Shown: piece by piece, positions 54,448-63,830 of the stretch
Position numbering within the stretch: the first letter of the stretch is position 1
Layout: the number at the start of each line of letters is the position of its first letter
NCBI RefSeq assembly: GCF_014697625.1
Contig: NZ_JACJSG010000016.1
Location: forward strand, 93,325-157,324
DNA from: Anabaena azotica FACHB-119
Lineage (GTDB): Bacteria > Cyanobacteriota > Cyanobacteriia > Cyanobacteriales > Nostocaceae
Reading direction: 5' to 3'
DNA: 64,000 nt
Program-made: the position numbers and the translations under genes
Notes under the pieces: model-generated
The model's input: only the letters and a program-made list of their open reading frames with translations
Told to the model about the DNA's origin: nothing
Databases searched by the model: none

Positions 54448-54511
54448 CCATATCATTTATTTGGCTCAATTCATAGAGAATTGCTATAAATTCCCCAGTT
54501 CCACAAGAATT

Positions 54512-55696
54512 TTAAAACATATCTGCTTTATCTACTTTCTCCCAAGGTAAATCTATATCCTGCCTACCTACATGACCATAAGCAGCCAGTTTCCTATAAA
54601 AACCACCTTTAGTTAAAGAGGGTAAATGTCTTAAATTAAATTCTTTGAGGATGCCTGCTAACCGAAAATCAAAGTGCTTTTCTAATAAAATTGTGATGTC
54701 TTCATCAGATATCTTTCCTGTACCAAAAGTTTCTACTTGAACACTCACAGGTCGAGAAAGTCCGATAGAATAACTTAACTGGACTTCACATTCATCAGCT
54801 AGATTTGCGGCTACAACATTTTTAGCAGCATAACGGGCAACATAAGCACCAACTCTATCTATTCTGATAGGGTCTTTACCGCTTAAAGCTGAACCACTGT
54901 GCTTGGAATATTCACCATAGGTATCGATCGCATTCTTTCTCCCAGTTAAACCAGAATGTACAGCCGGGCCGCCGACAATAAAAGCACCATCGGGGTTAAT
55001 AAAGATTCTCGTGTTTTCATCTGGCTTAATTTCTTCATCGGCAAACACAGGATAAATCACAGTTTCGCGAATATCATCCTGTAATTGCTTTAAGTCTGGC
55101 TTGCCGGCTTTATTTTGGCTGGCGATGACTGTAATACTATGGATTCTATAGGGACGGCGATTTCTATATTCAACTCCCACTTGGGTTTTTCCATCAGGAG
55201 TCAGATAACTGAGAATATTCTGCCGTTTTACTTCAGTAATGCGTTTAGCTAGCTTGTGTGCCAACCATATTGGTAACGGCATCAAGGCGGGTGTTTGATG
55301 ACAAGCAAAACCAAACACGGTTGCTTGGTTGGTGACGGTAATTTGTTCTATTTCTGCATCAGATAATTTTTGTTCATCAAATGAATGAGATGGGTCTGGC
55401 GGTAATTCTTTTAAGCTGGTCAAGATGCTACAGTTTTTACCGTTAAATTCCATCTGTTGATAACCAACCTGATCAATTACCTGTCTGGCTATGTTGGTAA
55501 AATCAACATTTGTATTCGGTTCAAATCTGGCGGCTATAAATACAATACCAGTAGATGCAGCGCATTCGGTAATGACTCTAGCGTAGGGGTCTTGTTGTAA
55601 AAATCGGTCTACGATCGCATCACTAATCTGATCACAGAGTTTATCAGGATGCCCCTCTGTGACTGATTCAGATGTAAACATGAAGTCTTTTTTCAT
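54512..55696 (-). CDS. metK: Divergent S-adenosylmethionine synthetase (MetK paralogue)
   Basis: This 394-residue MAT-family protein has TSESVTEGHPDKLCDQ (8-23), INPDGAFIVGGP, SGLTGRK and SGKDP, so the three-repeat MAT fold is clear. Several active-site segments differ from canonical MetK. The GAGDQG-type motif reads VTNQAT, GDAGLTGRK reads VHSGLTGRK, and HGGGAFSGKD reads HSGSALSGKD. Main cyanobacterial MetK is ~420 residues, so this looks like a second, altered enzyme, perhaps with a different substrate or regulation. It lies 90 bp downstream of the P-type ATPase gene on the same strand. Confidence 0.88.
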   Translation of the reverse strand: MKKDFMFTSESVTEGHPDKLCDQISDAIVDRFLQQDPYARVITECAASTGIVFIAARFEPNTNVDFTNIARQVIDQVGYQQMEFNGKNCSILTSLKELPPDPSHSFDEQKLSDAEIEQITVTNQATVFGFACHQTPALMPLPIWLAHKLAKRITEVKRQNILSYLTPDGKTQVGVEYRNRRPYRIHSITVIASQNKAGKPDLKQLQDDIRETVIYPVFADEEIKPDENTRIFINPDGAFIVGGPAVHSGLTGRKNAIDTYGEYSKHSGSALSGKDPIRIDRVGAYVARYAAKNVVAANLADECEVQLSYSIGLSRPVSVQVETFGTGKISDEDITILLEKHFDFRLAGILKEFNLRHLPSLTKGGFYRKLAAYGHVGRQDIDLPWEKVDKADMF

Positions 55697-55699
55697 AAT

Positions 55700-55805
55700 T
55701 CACCTTTGTTATCAGTTATCAGTTATCAGTTATCAGTGAACATAGCTTGATAACTGATAACTGATAACTGATAACTGTTCACTGTTCACTGTTCACTGTT
55801 CACTG
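55700..55805. repeat. STRR array TATCAGT/TGTTCAC that encodes the ATPase C-terminus
   Basis: TATCAGT units and TGTTCAC units lie between metK and the ATPase gene. The last CACTGTT units contain the ATPase stop codon and its final ~6 codons. Confidence 0.88.
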
Positions 55806-58803
55806 ATTGAGTCTTCCTCATCGCCTTAATCTTCTTCATCCCGCCGCTAATATCCTTAGTTCCTTCGTTGACAATTAGCGGTAACAAGGCACTACTACCA
55901 ATGACCGCACCATCTACAAGACTAATGGGGGTAATTCTTAACAGGTTTCTCAGGGGTGGTACAGCTACAGCTACTAGTTGTAAGGCGAAGGAACCTGTCA
56001 CCGCCGCCGTGAGGTAGGGATTTTTGGGGAGTTTTTCTTGACTGAATATGCTGTGTTTTTCGGAACGACTGCTAATTGTATGCAGGAGTTGGGCTGTTGT
56101 TAAAGTCATGAAGGCCAGGGTGCTGGCTTGGGGGCTGATACCATATTTGAGGATGCCGTAACCGTATGCAGCCAGGGTTCCCGCAGATATGGTGCTGGAC
56201 TCAAAGGTAATTCTGCCAAAATCAGATTTCTTGATAATGGGGTCTTGGGGGTTGCGGGGTGGTTGGCTTAAGACATCTGGTTCTGGCGCTTCCATTGCTA
56301 AGGATAAGCCGGGGAAGATGTCGGTTACTAAGTTCAACCAGAGTAGTTGAATAGCATTTAAGGGTTCGCCTATACCTGCGGCGGTGGCGGTGGTCATGAC
56401 GATGATTTCGCTTAAGTTGGTCGCCAACAGGAAATGCACTGACTTACGAATGTTGTTGTAAATTGTCCTTCCTCGACTGACGGCGATAATCATCGTTTCT
56501 AGGCGGTCATCTTCCAGAACAATATCTGCAACTTCACGGGCGACATCGGTTCCCCCTTTACCCATAGCTACCCCAACCTGGGCTGCTTTCAAGGCTGGTG
56601 CATCGTTAATCCCATCGCCTGTCATGGCGACGACTTGACCTGCATTTTGTAAAGCTTGGACTATTTGCAGTTTGTTGCTGGGACTGATGCGGGAAAATAC
56701 ATCTACTTTGTCGCTGAGGGCGGTTAAGGCTTCGGGGGTGAGGTTGTTGAGGTTGGTGGAGTCGAGGATTTCTAATTGGGGCGATCGATTTAATTCTAAT
56801 TCTTTGGCGATCGCATAAGCTGTAGGACTTTGATCCCCAGTAATCATGACTGTATTAATCCCCGCATGATGGAAGTCGGCTATTAATTCTTTCGCCCCCC
56901 TTCTAATTGGGTCTGCCATCCCCACCAAACCCAGCCAAATCAAGTCTGCTTCATGGTTGCCGTTGTGGGATTCATCTATATGGTTGTAGGCTACACCCAA
57001 CACCCGCAACGCCTTACCCGCCATGCGGTCATTTTCAATTTCCAACAATTGGCGGTCTTGGTCGCTTAAAGGCATTACTTCCCCATCTTTCATCCACCCT
57101 CGGCACATCTGCGCTACTTCGCCGGGGCTACCTTTGACGGCGACTAGTCTATGTCCATTATGAGTTTCATGGATGGTACTCATAATGTTGCGGTTTTCGG
57201 AACGCAGGTTAGTTTGTAGTAAAGGATACTTGTCTCGCAAGGAAATTGCATCTACTCCAGCCGCAATGCCCATGTAAATCAAGGCGTTTTCTGTCGCCGA
57301 ACCTGTAACTACATACTCACCTTCTACCTGATCAACACCACTTTCATTACACAAAACTGAGACATGAATCAGCTTTAACAGTTCATCGTACATATAGGGG
57401 TTGATATTTTCTTCCCCGGCGATGAACTCCCCATTGGTAACTTTAATTTCCCTTGTGTTGGTGTGAATTTCCACCACCGACATTTTATTTTCGGTAATTG
57501 TACCCGTTTTATCCATGCAAATTGTCTGCACAGAACCCAAAGCCTCCACCGCACTCAAACTGCGGACGAGGACTTTGTTCCGTCGCATATCGCGGATACC
57601 CAAGGCTAAGGTGGTCGTGGCAATTGTCGGCAAACCTTCGGGAACAGCCGCCACCGCCAAGGATATGGATGATTTCAACATCTGCACTAACCCATATCCC
57701 CGCAGCAGTCCCATCCCAAACACTAACCCACAAAGACCCATACCAATAACTACCAGTTGGCTACCTACCTGGTCTAACTGTCTGGCGAGGGGTGTTTCTG
57801 TGGCATTGGCTGTACCTACGAGGGTTTGGATATGACCCATTTCTGTGAATTGTCCTGTGGCGATAACCGCCGCTAACCCTTGTCCCCCGGTGATGTAGGT
57901 TCCCCTGTAGATCATGTTCAGGCGATCGCCCAATGGTACATCTTCCCCTGTCAAAGATGCAGTATCCTTACTTACAGGCAGACTCTCACCAGTTAAAGCC
58001 GATTCATCTATACTTAAGTTATCTGCGTAGATTAATCTGGCATCGGCGGCTACATAACTACCGGGTTTGAGAATTAAAATATCTCCCACAACTACATCTT
58101 CTGTAGGTATTTCCTGTGGCTTCCCATCCCGCATCACCCAAGCTGTAGTTTGTTCTTGATGTTTCAGGGAATGGATGATGCGTTCCGATTGAGTTTCTGT
58201 AGCGAAGCCAATCGCTGCATTCAATCCTACCACACCCAAAATTACTAAAGCATCAATCAATCCGCCAGTAAATACCGAAACCCCAGCCGCCACACCCAAT
58301 AAAGCCACGGGTAAGGATTTGAACTGGTCAACAAAGATACTTAAACTGGAACGCACCTCTGTTTGGGCAAGTACATTTGCCCCGTATATACTCAAATTAG
58401 TCGCAGCCGACTCACTAGATAACCCTGATGGCGATGTCTTGAAGGTATCCAGCACCGTCTTCGCTGGCATTAAATGCCAATTTTCGCTCTTTTGCTGTTG
58501 AACACCAGGGATTCGCTGGGTTTTCTTCACAATTTTCTCCGACTTTCTCCCCCGGACTTGCTGATGGCTTTTTTGAAAATTGTTAAGAACTTCATCAATT
58601 AAATAAGCAACTTGCTTGTAGCTATATTCTGGCGAAAAGAAGACCAAAATATTACTTGTAGAGATATTAGCAGAAACATTGAGAATTTCTGGTTGATTGA
58701 GGAGCGATCGCTCCAAATATTCTTTTAGAGATAGCGAACGATAAAGTTCTTTTACCTTATATCTAGCTCTCCCTTTGACAGTAGTATGTATTGCTTGAAC
58801 CAC
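55786..58803 (-). CDS. P-type ATPase, Ca2+/cation-translocating type
   Basis: The protein has about 1005 residues from GTG 58803 (preceded by AGGAG). A TTG at 58836 would add 11 residues. An N-terminal ferredoxin-fold, HMA-like domain (1-85, no CxxC) precedes the P-type core: TGES, PEGLP in TM4, the phosphorylation motif DKTGT with Asp at 431, and GDGINDAPAL. TM6 reads LLWLNLVTDIFPG, where the Asn and Asp belong to P2A Ca2+ pumps. So Ca2+ or Mn2+ export is the best guess, but an HMA-like N-terminus on this type is unusual. The extreme C-terminus (SVNSEQ) is encoded by tandem repeat. Confidence 0.88.
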   Translation of the reverse strand: MVQAIHTTVKGRARYKVKELYRSLSLKEYLERSLLNQPEILNVSANISTSNILVFFSPEYSYKQVAYLIDEVLNNFQKSHQQVRGRKSEKIVKKTQRIPGVQQQKSENWHLMPAKTVLDTFKTSPSGLSSESAATNLSIYGANVLAQTEVRSSLSIFVDQFKSLPVALLGVAAGVSVFTGGLIDALVILGVVGLNAAIGFATETQSERIIHSLKHQEQTTAWVMRDGKPQEIPTEDVVVGDILILKPGSYVAADARLIYADNLSIDESALTGESLPVSKDTASLTGEDVPLGDRLNMIYRGTYITGGQGLAAVIATGQFTEMGHIQTLVGTANATETPLARQLDQVGSQLVVIGMGLCGLVFGMGLLRGYGLVQMLKSSISLAVAAVPEGLPTIATTTLALGIRDMRRNKVLVRSLSAVEALGSVQTICMDKTGTITENKMSVVEIHTNTREIKVTNGEFIAGEENINPYMYDELLKLIHVSVLCNESGVDQVEGEYVVTGSATENALIYMGIAAGVDAISLRDKYPLLQTNLRSENRNIMSTIHETHNGHRLVAVKGSPGEVAQMCRGWMKDGEVMPLSDQDRQLLEIENDRMAGKALRVLGVAYNHIDESHNGNHEADLIWLGLVGMADPIRRGAKELIADFHHAGINTVMITGDQSPTAYAIAKELELNRSPQLEILDSTNLNNLTPEALTALSDKVDVFSRISPSNKLQIVQALQNAGQVVAMTGDGINDAPALKAAQVGVAMGKGGTDVAREVADIVLEDDRLETMIIAVSRGRTIYNNIRKSVHFLLATNLSEIIVMTTATAAGIGEPLNAIQLLWLNLVTDIFPGLSLAMEAPEPDVLSQPPRNPQDPIIKKSDFGRITFESSTISAGTLAAYGYGILKYGISPQASTLAFMTLTTAQLLHTISSRSEKHSIFSQEKLPKNPYLTAAVTGSFALQLVAVAVPPLRNLLRITPISLVDGAVIGSSALLPLIVNEGTKDISGGMKKIKAMRKTQSVNSEQ

Positions 58804-58836
58804 TGCGACTCTTACTCCTGTAACGCCCTGAACCAA

Positions 58837-59250
58837 TTTAAACTTCTATAATATGCTGACCCGTAACTAATTATAAATAATAAAAATATTATTTTTAAAC
58901 ACAATAATTGTTAAGACTTTCAAAGTTATATTTTTATCTTCTTAAAAGTTGCCAACAACTAACCAGTGAATTTCATAAAACGTAGCACTTATTCTATCTA
59001 ACTCAGCGCTACTCTGCGTTGATAAATAAAATTTTTCCTCCTATAGCTATCAACCATATAGAACCTTACTTAAATAAATCCTCCCCTCCATCAATCTAAA
59101 GTTACAAACTAAGGCGTTTCTTTACTAAAAATATAACTTAGCTATTCTGCAAACTCCCCCTTTAGTCTGAAGGATTGCCTAAATAAAAATGCTAGTACTA
59201 ATTAAGTGGCTGAAAAGCCGAAGCATTGATAACTAACACATAGCAAATAA
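58837..59250. other. Intergenic region between divergent genes
   Basis: AT-rich. Nothing recognised apart from the two promoters it must hold. Confidence 0.5.
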
Positions 59251-59694
59251 ATGACTATTTCCACAGACCGCAATCAACAGATTCAGCAGTTGCAACAACT
59301 AATTCAAGGCATTGATTACGCCATGCTAACTACCATTGATGAAGATGGCAGTCTGCACAGCCGTCCAATGTACTTTAATGGTGACATTGATACTAATGGC
59401 ACACTTTGGTTTTTCTCATCTGCTACTTCTCACAAAGCACTTGAAGTAGAACACCGTCAACAGGTGAGTGTTAACTTTTCATCCCCCAATCAACAGCGAT
59501 TTATATCTATATCAGGTACAGCAGAATTAGTAAAAGACCGTCAAGAAATTCAACAAAGATGGCAGCCTGAATTAGAAACTTGGTTTCCTCAAGGATTAAA
59601 TGAACCCAATATTGCTTTGCTGAAGGTAAATATCAAGAGGGTGGATTATTGGGATGATAAATCCAATTTTCACGCCAAATCAATTAGTCTGTAA
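59251..59694 (+). CDS. Pyridoxamine-5'-phosphate oxidase-fold (GSP26-like) protein
   Basis: This 147-residue split-barrel flavin-binding protein has IDYAMLTTIDEDGSLHSRPM, LWFFSSATSHKALEVEH and VNIKRVDYWD, as in the general stress protein 26 group of PPOX-like proteins. It would bind FMN or F420-type cofactors, and the reaction is unknown. It stands alone, with a short palindromic repeat behind it. Confidence 0.9.
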   Translation: MTISTDRNQQIQQLQQLIQGIDYAMLTTIDEDGSLHSRPMYFNGDIDTNGTLWFFSSATSHKALEVEHRQQVSVNFSSPNQQRFISISGTAELVKDRQEIQQRWQPELETWFPQGLNEPNIALLKVNIKRVDYWDDKSNFHAKSISL

Positions 59695-59730
59695 ATAATC
59701 TCAAATCTGGCGATTTTTCAATTATACAAT

Positions 59731-59751
59731 GGTGGGCAATGCCCACCCTAC
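59731..59751. repeat. Short palindrome GTGGGCAATGCCCAC
   Basis: Inverted match of the repeat at 9884-9906. Confidence 0.75.
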
Positions 59752-59802
59752 TTATCAATAATATATATGACCAAGTAAAACGGACTAAATAAATCAAGGT
59801 TT

Positions 59803-59858
59803 GTAGTCAGGACTTTAGTCCTAAAAAAAGGACTAAAGTCCTTACTACGAACCCAATT
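59803..59858. repeat. Palindromic repeat, complete copy
   Basis: TTTGTAGTCAGGACTTTAGT pairs with ACTAAAGTCCTTACTACGAA around an A-rich loop. Partial copies are at 25571 and 27904. Confidence 0.8.
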
Positions 59859-60014
59859 GTGATAACTTTAGATTACTTAACATAGTTTGGTTTATTTTCC
59901 ACCGCTTACTTAAGCAATTGTAAATTTGCAAAACGAGTAGAACAGATACCAGAGTAGGGGCGTACATTTGTGCGTCGCTAATTGCTTGTTCGTTAATATA
60001 CTACGGGCTTGACC

Positions 60015-60154
60015 AGGACTTACGCACCAATGTTATCTGTTAAGACTGGGTGTAAGGGTGTAAGGGTGTAGGTTTTGAAGGCTTACCCCCTACACCCCTA
60101 TACCCCTATACCCTTGTCAAAACCCTTGATTTTTCGTTTTCATGCGTAAGTCCT
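60015..60154. mobile_element. MITE family C, copy 4
   Basis: It is nearly identical in length and sequence to 50274-50414 (the difference is a small indel near CTTACCCCCTACACC), so one of them was copied recently. Confidence 0.92.
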
Positions 60155-60853
60155 ATTGACATTTCTTAAACGTAAACAAAATTACAACTAGGAGATGCCG
60201 ACAGAGTAAATTTATATTTACTTAATTATCGACCTGGAGGTGCGATCGCTACAATACATCCTACCTCAACCAAGAGAACCTGACATCAGGTGACTAGGGT
60301 TAACTGAGGAACTGGCGAACAAAAAGATGGCGATGCTCTCCCACCGTAGGTCATGATAATTGTTAACCATTAACTGCTCACCATCAAAAACTCTCCAAAA
60401 TCCTGTGATTGTGAACCTATTTCGTTAAATTATTCATATATAAGATTCATATTTAATTTTTGCATAAGATACTAGATATCCTATCCCTTGTTAACTGCCC
60501 CCTGTCCCCTAAAAAACATTAGAGTAATGCAAGTATTGCTTTTCTTGCTCACTGTCCCCTGTCCCCTGTTCCCTATCCCCTATCTACACCAATAAATTCA
60601 GGCATCGAACCAGATTAATATAAGTATAACTTTTCACTTACTTTACTTACAAATTCATACAGCGTAGAGTAAGAATAGTTTGGATTTTTGAAACCATATC
60701 AAATTTATTTTGAAGTTTGTTTCTTTAGCTTACTAAATCAGCAACTTCAGTTAATATTAATCAGGTTTTACTGTTTAGTTGCTCATCCTGACCTAGTTGC
60801 TCACTTAGTATTAATTTCAACTCACTCAATAGCTTTTAGCCCTCATTGCTCCC

Positions 60854-61360
60854 ATGCTGACCCATCACCGCAAGCCCGTGTGCTTATCACTTATCTCAAC
60901 TGATCTGCCATTCTGGTCAGTTGTGGAAACTGCTGGAACACTATATCAAAAGGATATTGATAGGTTCCATTTATTACTGACCGCACCACCGTTAATCACT
61001 TGTGAACTAAGTCCTGATCCAGAAGAAAAACTTTTACCACGTACTAGTAAAGCTTATGCTCCTGCTAGTCCCAGAGTTTTGTGGTTAGAAATTTCTCCCT
61101 ATCGAGTAATTATGACCATGCAAGGTAACGATCAAGTGAGTTACCGTCACTTTTGGGAACAGGGCGTTTATGGTATGAGTCGGTATTGGCTACCCGCCGA
61201 GTCATTACAACCAAACGATCCCATCCGCTTACGGAATTATACCAATACCTTAAGTCTAAGCGGACGCGAATTACCTGAAAATTTGCGTGTGGAATATGAA
61301 TTATGGTCTGAGAAAGTCCAACTAGGTCGCTATATTCTCAATTTAGAAATTCAACATTAA
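60854..61360 (+). CDS. Conserved-looking protein of unknown function
   Basis: This 168-residue protein from ATG 60854 has no signal peptide or TM segment. It has a mixed strand/helix composition with PRVLWLEISPYRVIMTMQG, YRHFWEQGVYGMSRYWLP and NLRVEYELWSEK. The strong aromatic conservation pattern suggests a folded, probably real protein, but I know no family name. It is followed by a bidirectional terminator. Confidence 0.75.
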   Translation: MLTHHRKPVCLSLISTDLPFWSVVETAGTLYQKDIDRFHLLLTAPPLITCELSPDPEEKLLPRTSKAYAPASPRVLWLEISPYRVIMTMQGNDQVSYRHFWEQGVYGMSRYWLPAESLQPNDPIRLRNYTNTLSLSGRELPENLRVEYELWSEKVQLGRYILNLEIQH

Positions 61361-61362
61361 TC

Positions 61363-61396
61363 AAAAATCTCCGCCCCTTTGTGGGTGGAGATTTTG
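61363..61396. terminator. Bidirectional Rho-independent terminator
   Basis: AAAAATCTCCGCCC pairs with GGGTGGAGATTTT around CTTTGT, with A-runs on one side and T-runs on the other. It ends the 60854 gene on the plus strand and could also stop read-through on the minus strand downstream of the aldehyde dehydrogenase gene. Confidence 0.8.
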
Positions 61397-61499
61397 TCAT
61401 TGGTCATTGGTCATTAGTCACAGAACCTTTAATTCATTTTCCCCCTTTTTTAAGCCAGGGCGGTTCTCAAGACGTGCGAAAACAAGCCCTAGCCCCTGC

Positions 61500-62966
61500 T
61501 TACAACTTAATCGTCACAGTCTTAACTTCTGTGTACTGTTGCAACCCATATTCACCGAGTTCTCGACCAATACCAGACTGCTTGAACCCACCAAAGGGTG
61601 CAGCCGCATCGAATACGTCGTAACAGTTGACCCAAACTGTACCCGCGCGGACATTATTGGCGATCGCATGAGCTTTGGTGATATCCTTTGTCCAAACGGC
61701 GGCGGCGAGTCCATACATGGTAGTGTTTGCCCGTTGTATGACTTCCTCGATGTCTTTGAACTTGATGATACTCATCACCGGGCCGAAAATTTCCTCTTGG
61801 GCAATTTTCATCTCATCGCGGACATCGGCAAAGACTGTCGGGGCGATAAAATAGCCACGTTCCCCAACTCGATTTCCGCCGCACAACATCTGTGCGCCAT
61901 CTCGCATCCCCGACTCAATGTAACCCATCACCCGGTCGAATTGTTCTTGATCTACCTGCGGCCCTTGTTGGGTGTTTGCATCGAAGGGATCACCAACTAC
62001 ACGCCTTTTAGCTTGTTCTACAGTTCTCGCGACGAAATCATCATAACATTTTTCTTCCACAAATAACCGCGAACCTGCACAGCAACATTGACCTTGGTTA
62101 AAGAATAAAGCATCATGAGCGCCGGCGATCGCTTCATCAAAGTCAGCATCAGCAAACACGATATTCGGACTCTTACCACCCAATTCCAGAGTTACCCGCT
62201 TGAGGTTGGTTTTAGCGGCGGCTTCCATAATTAGATGTCCCACCTCAGTCGAACCAGTGAACGCCACCTTATCGATATCCATGTGATGTGCGATCGCTGC
62301 CCCAGCAGTTGGGCCGTATCCTGATAGTAGATTTACCACACCAGCAGGAAACCCAGCTTCCACAATCAACTCTCCCACCCGTAGCGCTGACAACGGAGTT
62401 TGTTCGGCTGTTTTCATCACCACAGTATTACCCGTTGCTAAAGCTGGTGCTAACTTCCAAGCCTGCATTAACAAGGGGAAATTCCAGGGGATAATTTGTC
62501 CCACCACACCCACCGGTTCATGGCGAGTGTAACAGAAATAAGGCCCATTAATCGGGATAGTTTTTCCTTGTACCTTATCCGCCCAACCTGCATAGTAACG
62601 GTAGCAGGCAATGACTAAGCCTAAATCACCTAGAGAATCTTGTAAAGGTTTGCCGTTGTCTAGAGTTTCTAACCGCGCCAACTCATCAATATTCTGTTCA
62701 ATTAAATCTGCTAACTTATAAAGCAAATCACCGCGTTTGGTAGCAGATATCTTTGACCATTCTCCATAAAAAGCGGCGCGGGCTGCTTGTACAGCTTTAT
62801 CCACATCTGCCGCATCTGCTTGGGCCACATCACAGATGACCTCGCCTGTAGCTGGGTTAATCGTCTCAAATCTCCGACCGCTAACACTTTCTACCCATTC
62901 ATTGTTAATTAGCAGCCTGGTTGGGCCGATTTTCACCTGTTGCTTTGGTTCCTTCGCTGTAACCAT
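61500..62966 (-). CDS. NAD(P)-dependent aldehyde dehydrogenase
   Basis: This 488-residue ALDH superfamily protein has the catalytic Glu in ELGGKSP (about E261) and the catalytic Cys in GQCCCAGSR (C295), with the same spacing as human ALDH2. It also has IIPWNFPLLM, FTGSTEVG and the C-terminal PFGGFKQSGIGRELG. It is close to the broad-specificity ALDH1/2-like group that acts on retinal, alkanals or acetaldehyde; the substrate is unknown. It stands alone. Confidence 0.95.
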   Translation of the reverse strand: MVTAKEPKQQVKIGPTRLLINNEWVESVSGRRFETINPATGEVICDVAQADAADVDKAVQAARAAFYGEWSKISATKRGDLLYKLADLIEQNIDELARLETLDNGKPLQDSLGDLGLVIACYRYYAGWADKVQGKTIPINGPYFCYTRHEPVGVVGQIIPWNFPLLMQAWKLAPALATGNTVVMKTAEQTPLSALRVGELIVEAGFPAGVVNLLSGYGPTAGAAIAHHMDIDKVAFTGSTEVGHLIMEAAAKTNLKRVTLELGGKSPNIVFADADFDEAIAGAHDALFFNQGQCCCAGSRLFVEEKCYDDFVARTVEQAKRRVVGDPFDANTQQGPQVDQEQFDRVMGYIESGMRDGAQMLCGGNRVGERGYFIAPTVFADVRDEMKIAQEEIFGPVMSIIKFKDIEEVIQRANTTMYGLAAAVWTKDITKAHAIANNVRAGTVWVNCYDVFDAAAPFGGFKQSGIGRELGEYGLQQYTEVKTVTIKL

Positions 62967-63444
62967 CAGGCCCTCCTAAAGCTATGAAAAATTTGGTTTA
63001 AATCTATATCTTTATGTTTCCTGCTACACAGCATTTAGGTAGATTTCTTTATATTTTTTTTGTTTTTGCTTAACATTTCTATTTTCTCAAACTAAAACTG
63101 TTAAATAAGTAGATAATTTATGCTTTGCTTATGGCGATGTCATGAAAATGGCTGTGATGAAAGATGAGCGATCGCCCAATTCGGAAACAGCCACAATCAA
63201 GCTACTCTAGATGCTGGAGATAGCGATCATATCTCCCCTCTAGCTTATCTCTTCCTGACTAACGAATGTTGTTAGGCTCAATAGGTTGTAAAATTGCTTC
63301 CTCTAGTTTCTGTTCGTTGTAAATAATACAACCAAATATTCGCGTTAGCTCTTGCCAACCAATAATAGTTCTAGAGATGGAATTGCTGCTATGCAAGCCA
63401 TAAAGGATATGGTAACTGGAGAAATTGAATATTTTCGCTATCTA
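62967..63444. other. Intergenic region before a kinase fragment
   Basis: AT-rich, with two HIP1 sites. A decayed gene may have occupied it, but no start or family is recognisable. Confidence 0.5.
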
Positions 63445-63716
63445 TTAGTTAATCTTGCCTATACTAAACTCTTTTTGTTCGCTTGAGAGATTTGCGTCTT
63501 GGTTCATCAGTTGGGAAAAGCCGAGAATCGCATTGAGGGGAGTTCGTAATTCATGGCTCATATTAGCCAGGAATGTGCTTTTAGCTCGGTTGGCAGTTTC
63601 GGCGGCCTCTTTAGCCTGTTCGAGTTCTGCTTCTGCTTTTTTGCGATCGCTGATATCTCTTCCTACCGCCTGGAAGTGAATAATACAACCAGAGTCAAGT
63701 CGCTTCTCTACGAGAC
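63445..63716 (-). pseudogene. Truncated hybrid histidine-kinase fragment (PAS end plus HisKA)
   Basis: The minus strand reads ...GCIIHFQAVGRDISDRKKAE, a short coiled coil, then SHELRTPLNAILGFSQLM and a stop at 63445-63447. That is the end of a PAS/PAC domain and the HisKA phosphorylation helix (H-box with its His), but the ATPase domain is missing and the upstream part is interrupted by a palindromic repeat (about 63701-63732) with an in-frame TAG. No start codon. It is a fragment of a sensor kinase, not a working one. Confidence 0.85.
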
Positions 63717-63732
63717 GCTACGCGAACGCTCC
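63701..63732. repeat. Palindromic repeat CTTCTCTACGAGACGCTACGCG
   Basis: The same family as the interior of the 1083-1214 element and the nested insert near 40480. It marks the break point of the kinase fragment. Confidence 0.7.
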
Positions 63733-63805
63733 AATTCAAAATTCACGCATTCAGTCAATAATACCATTTAGATTTTATCGGATAATTGACTTGCATCAGT
63801 TGACA

Positions 63806-63830
63806 CTCTCCGCCCTAAAAGTGCGGAGAT
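63806..63830. repeat. IS200/IS605-type right-end hairpin
   Basis: CTCCGC (63808-63813) pairs with GCGGAG (63823-63828) around the tnpB stop codon, as subterminal hairpins do at the right end of IS200/IS605 elements, where TnpA would bind and the omega RNA scaffold lies. Confidence 0.6.

Larger units (their letters stand above)
59695..60853. other. 1.1-kb intergenic region rich in repeats
   Basis: No gene. It contains the palindrome at 59731, the complete palindromic repeat at 59803, MITE C copy 4, and AT-rich sequence with CCCCTGTCCCC-type short repeats near 60540-60590. Confidence 0.65.

Noticed and set aside
55697..55785. SAM riboswitch ahead of metK
   Set aside because: The 90-bp gap is tandem repeat with no riboswitch-like conserved core.
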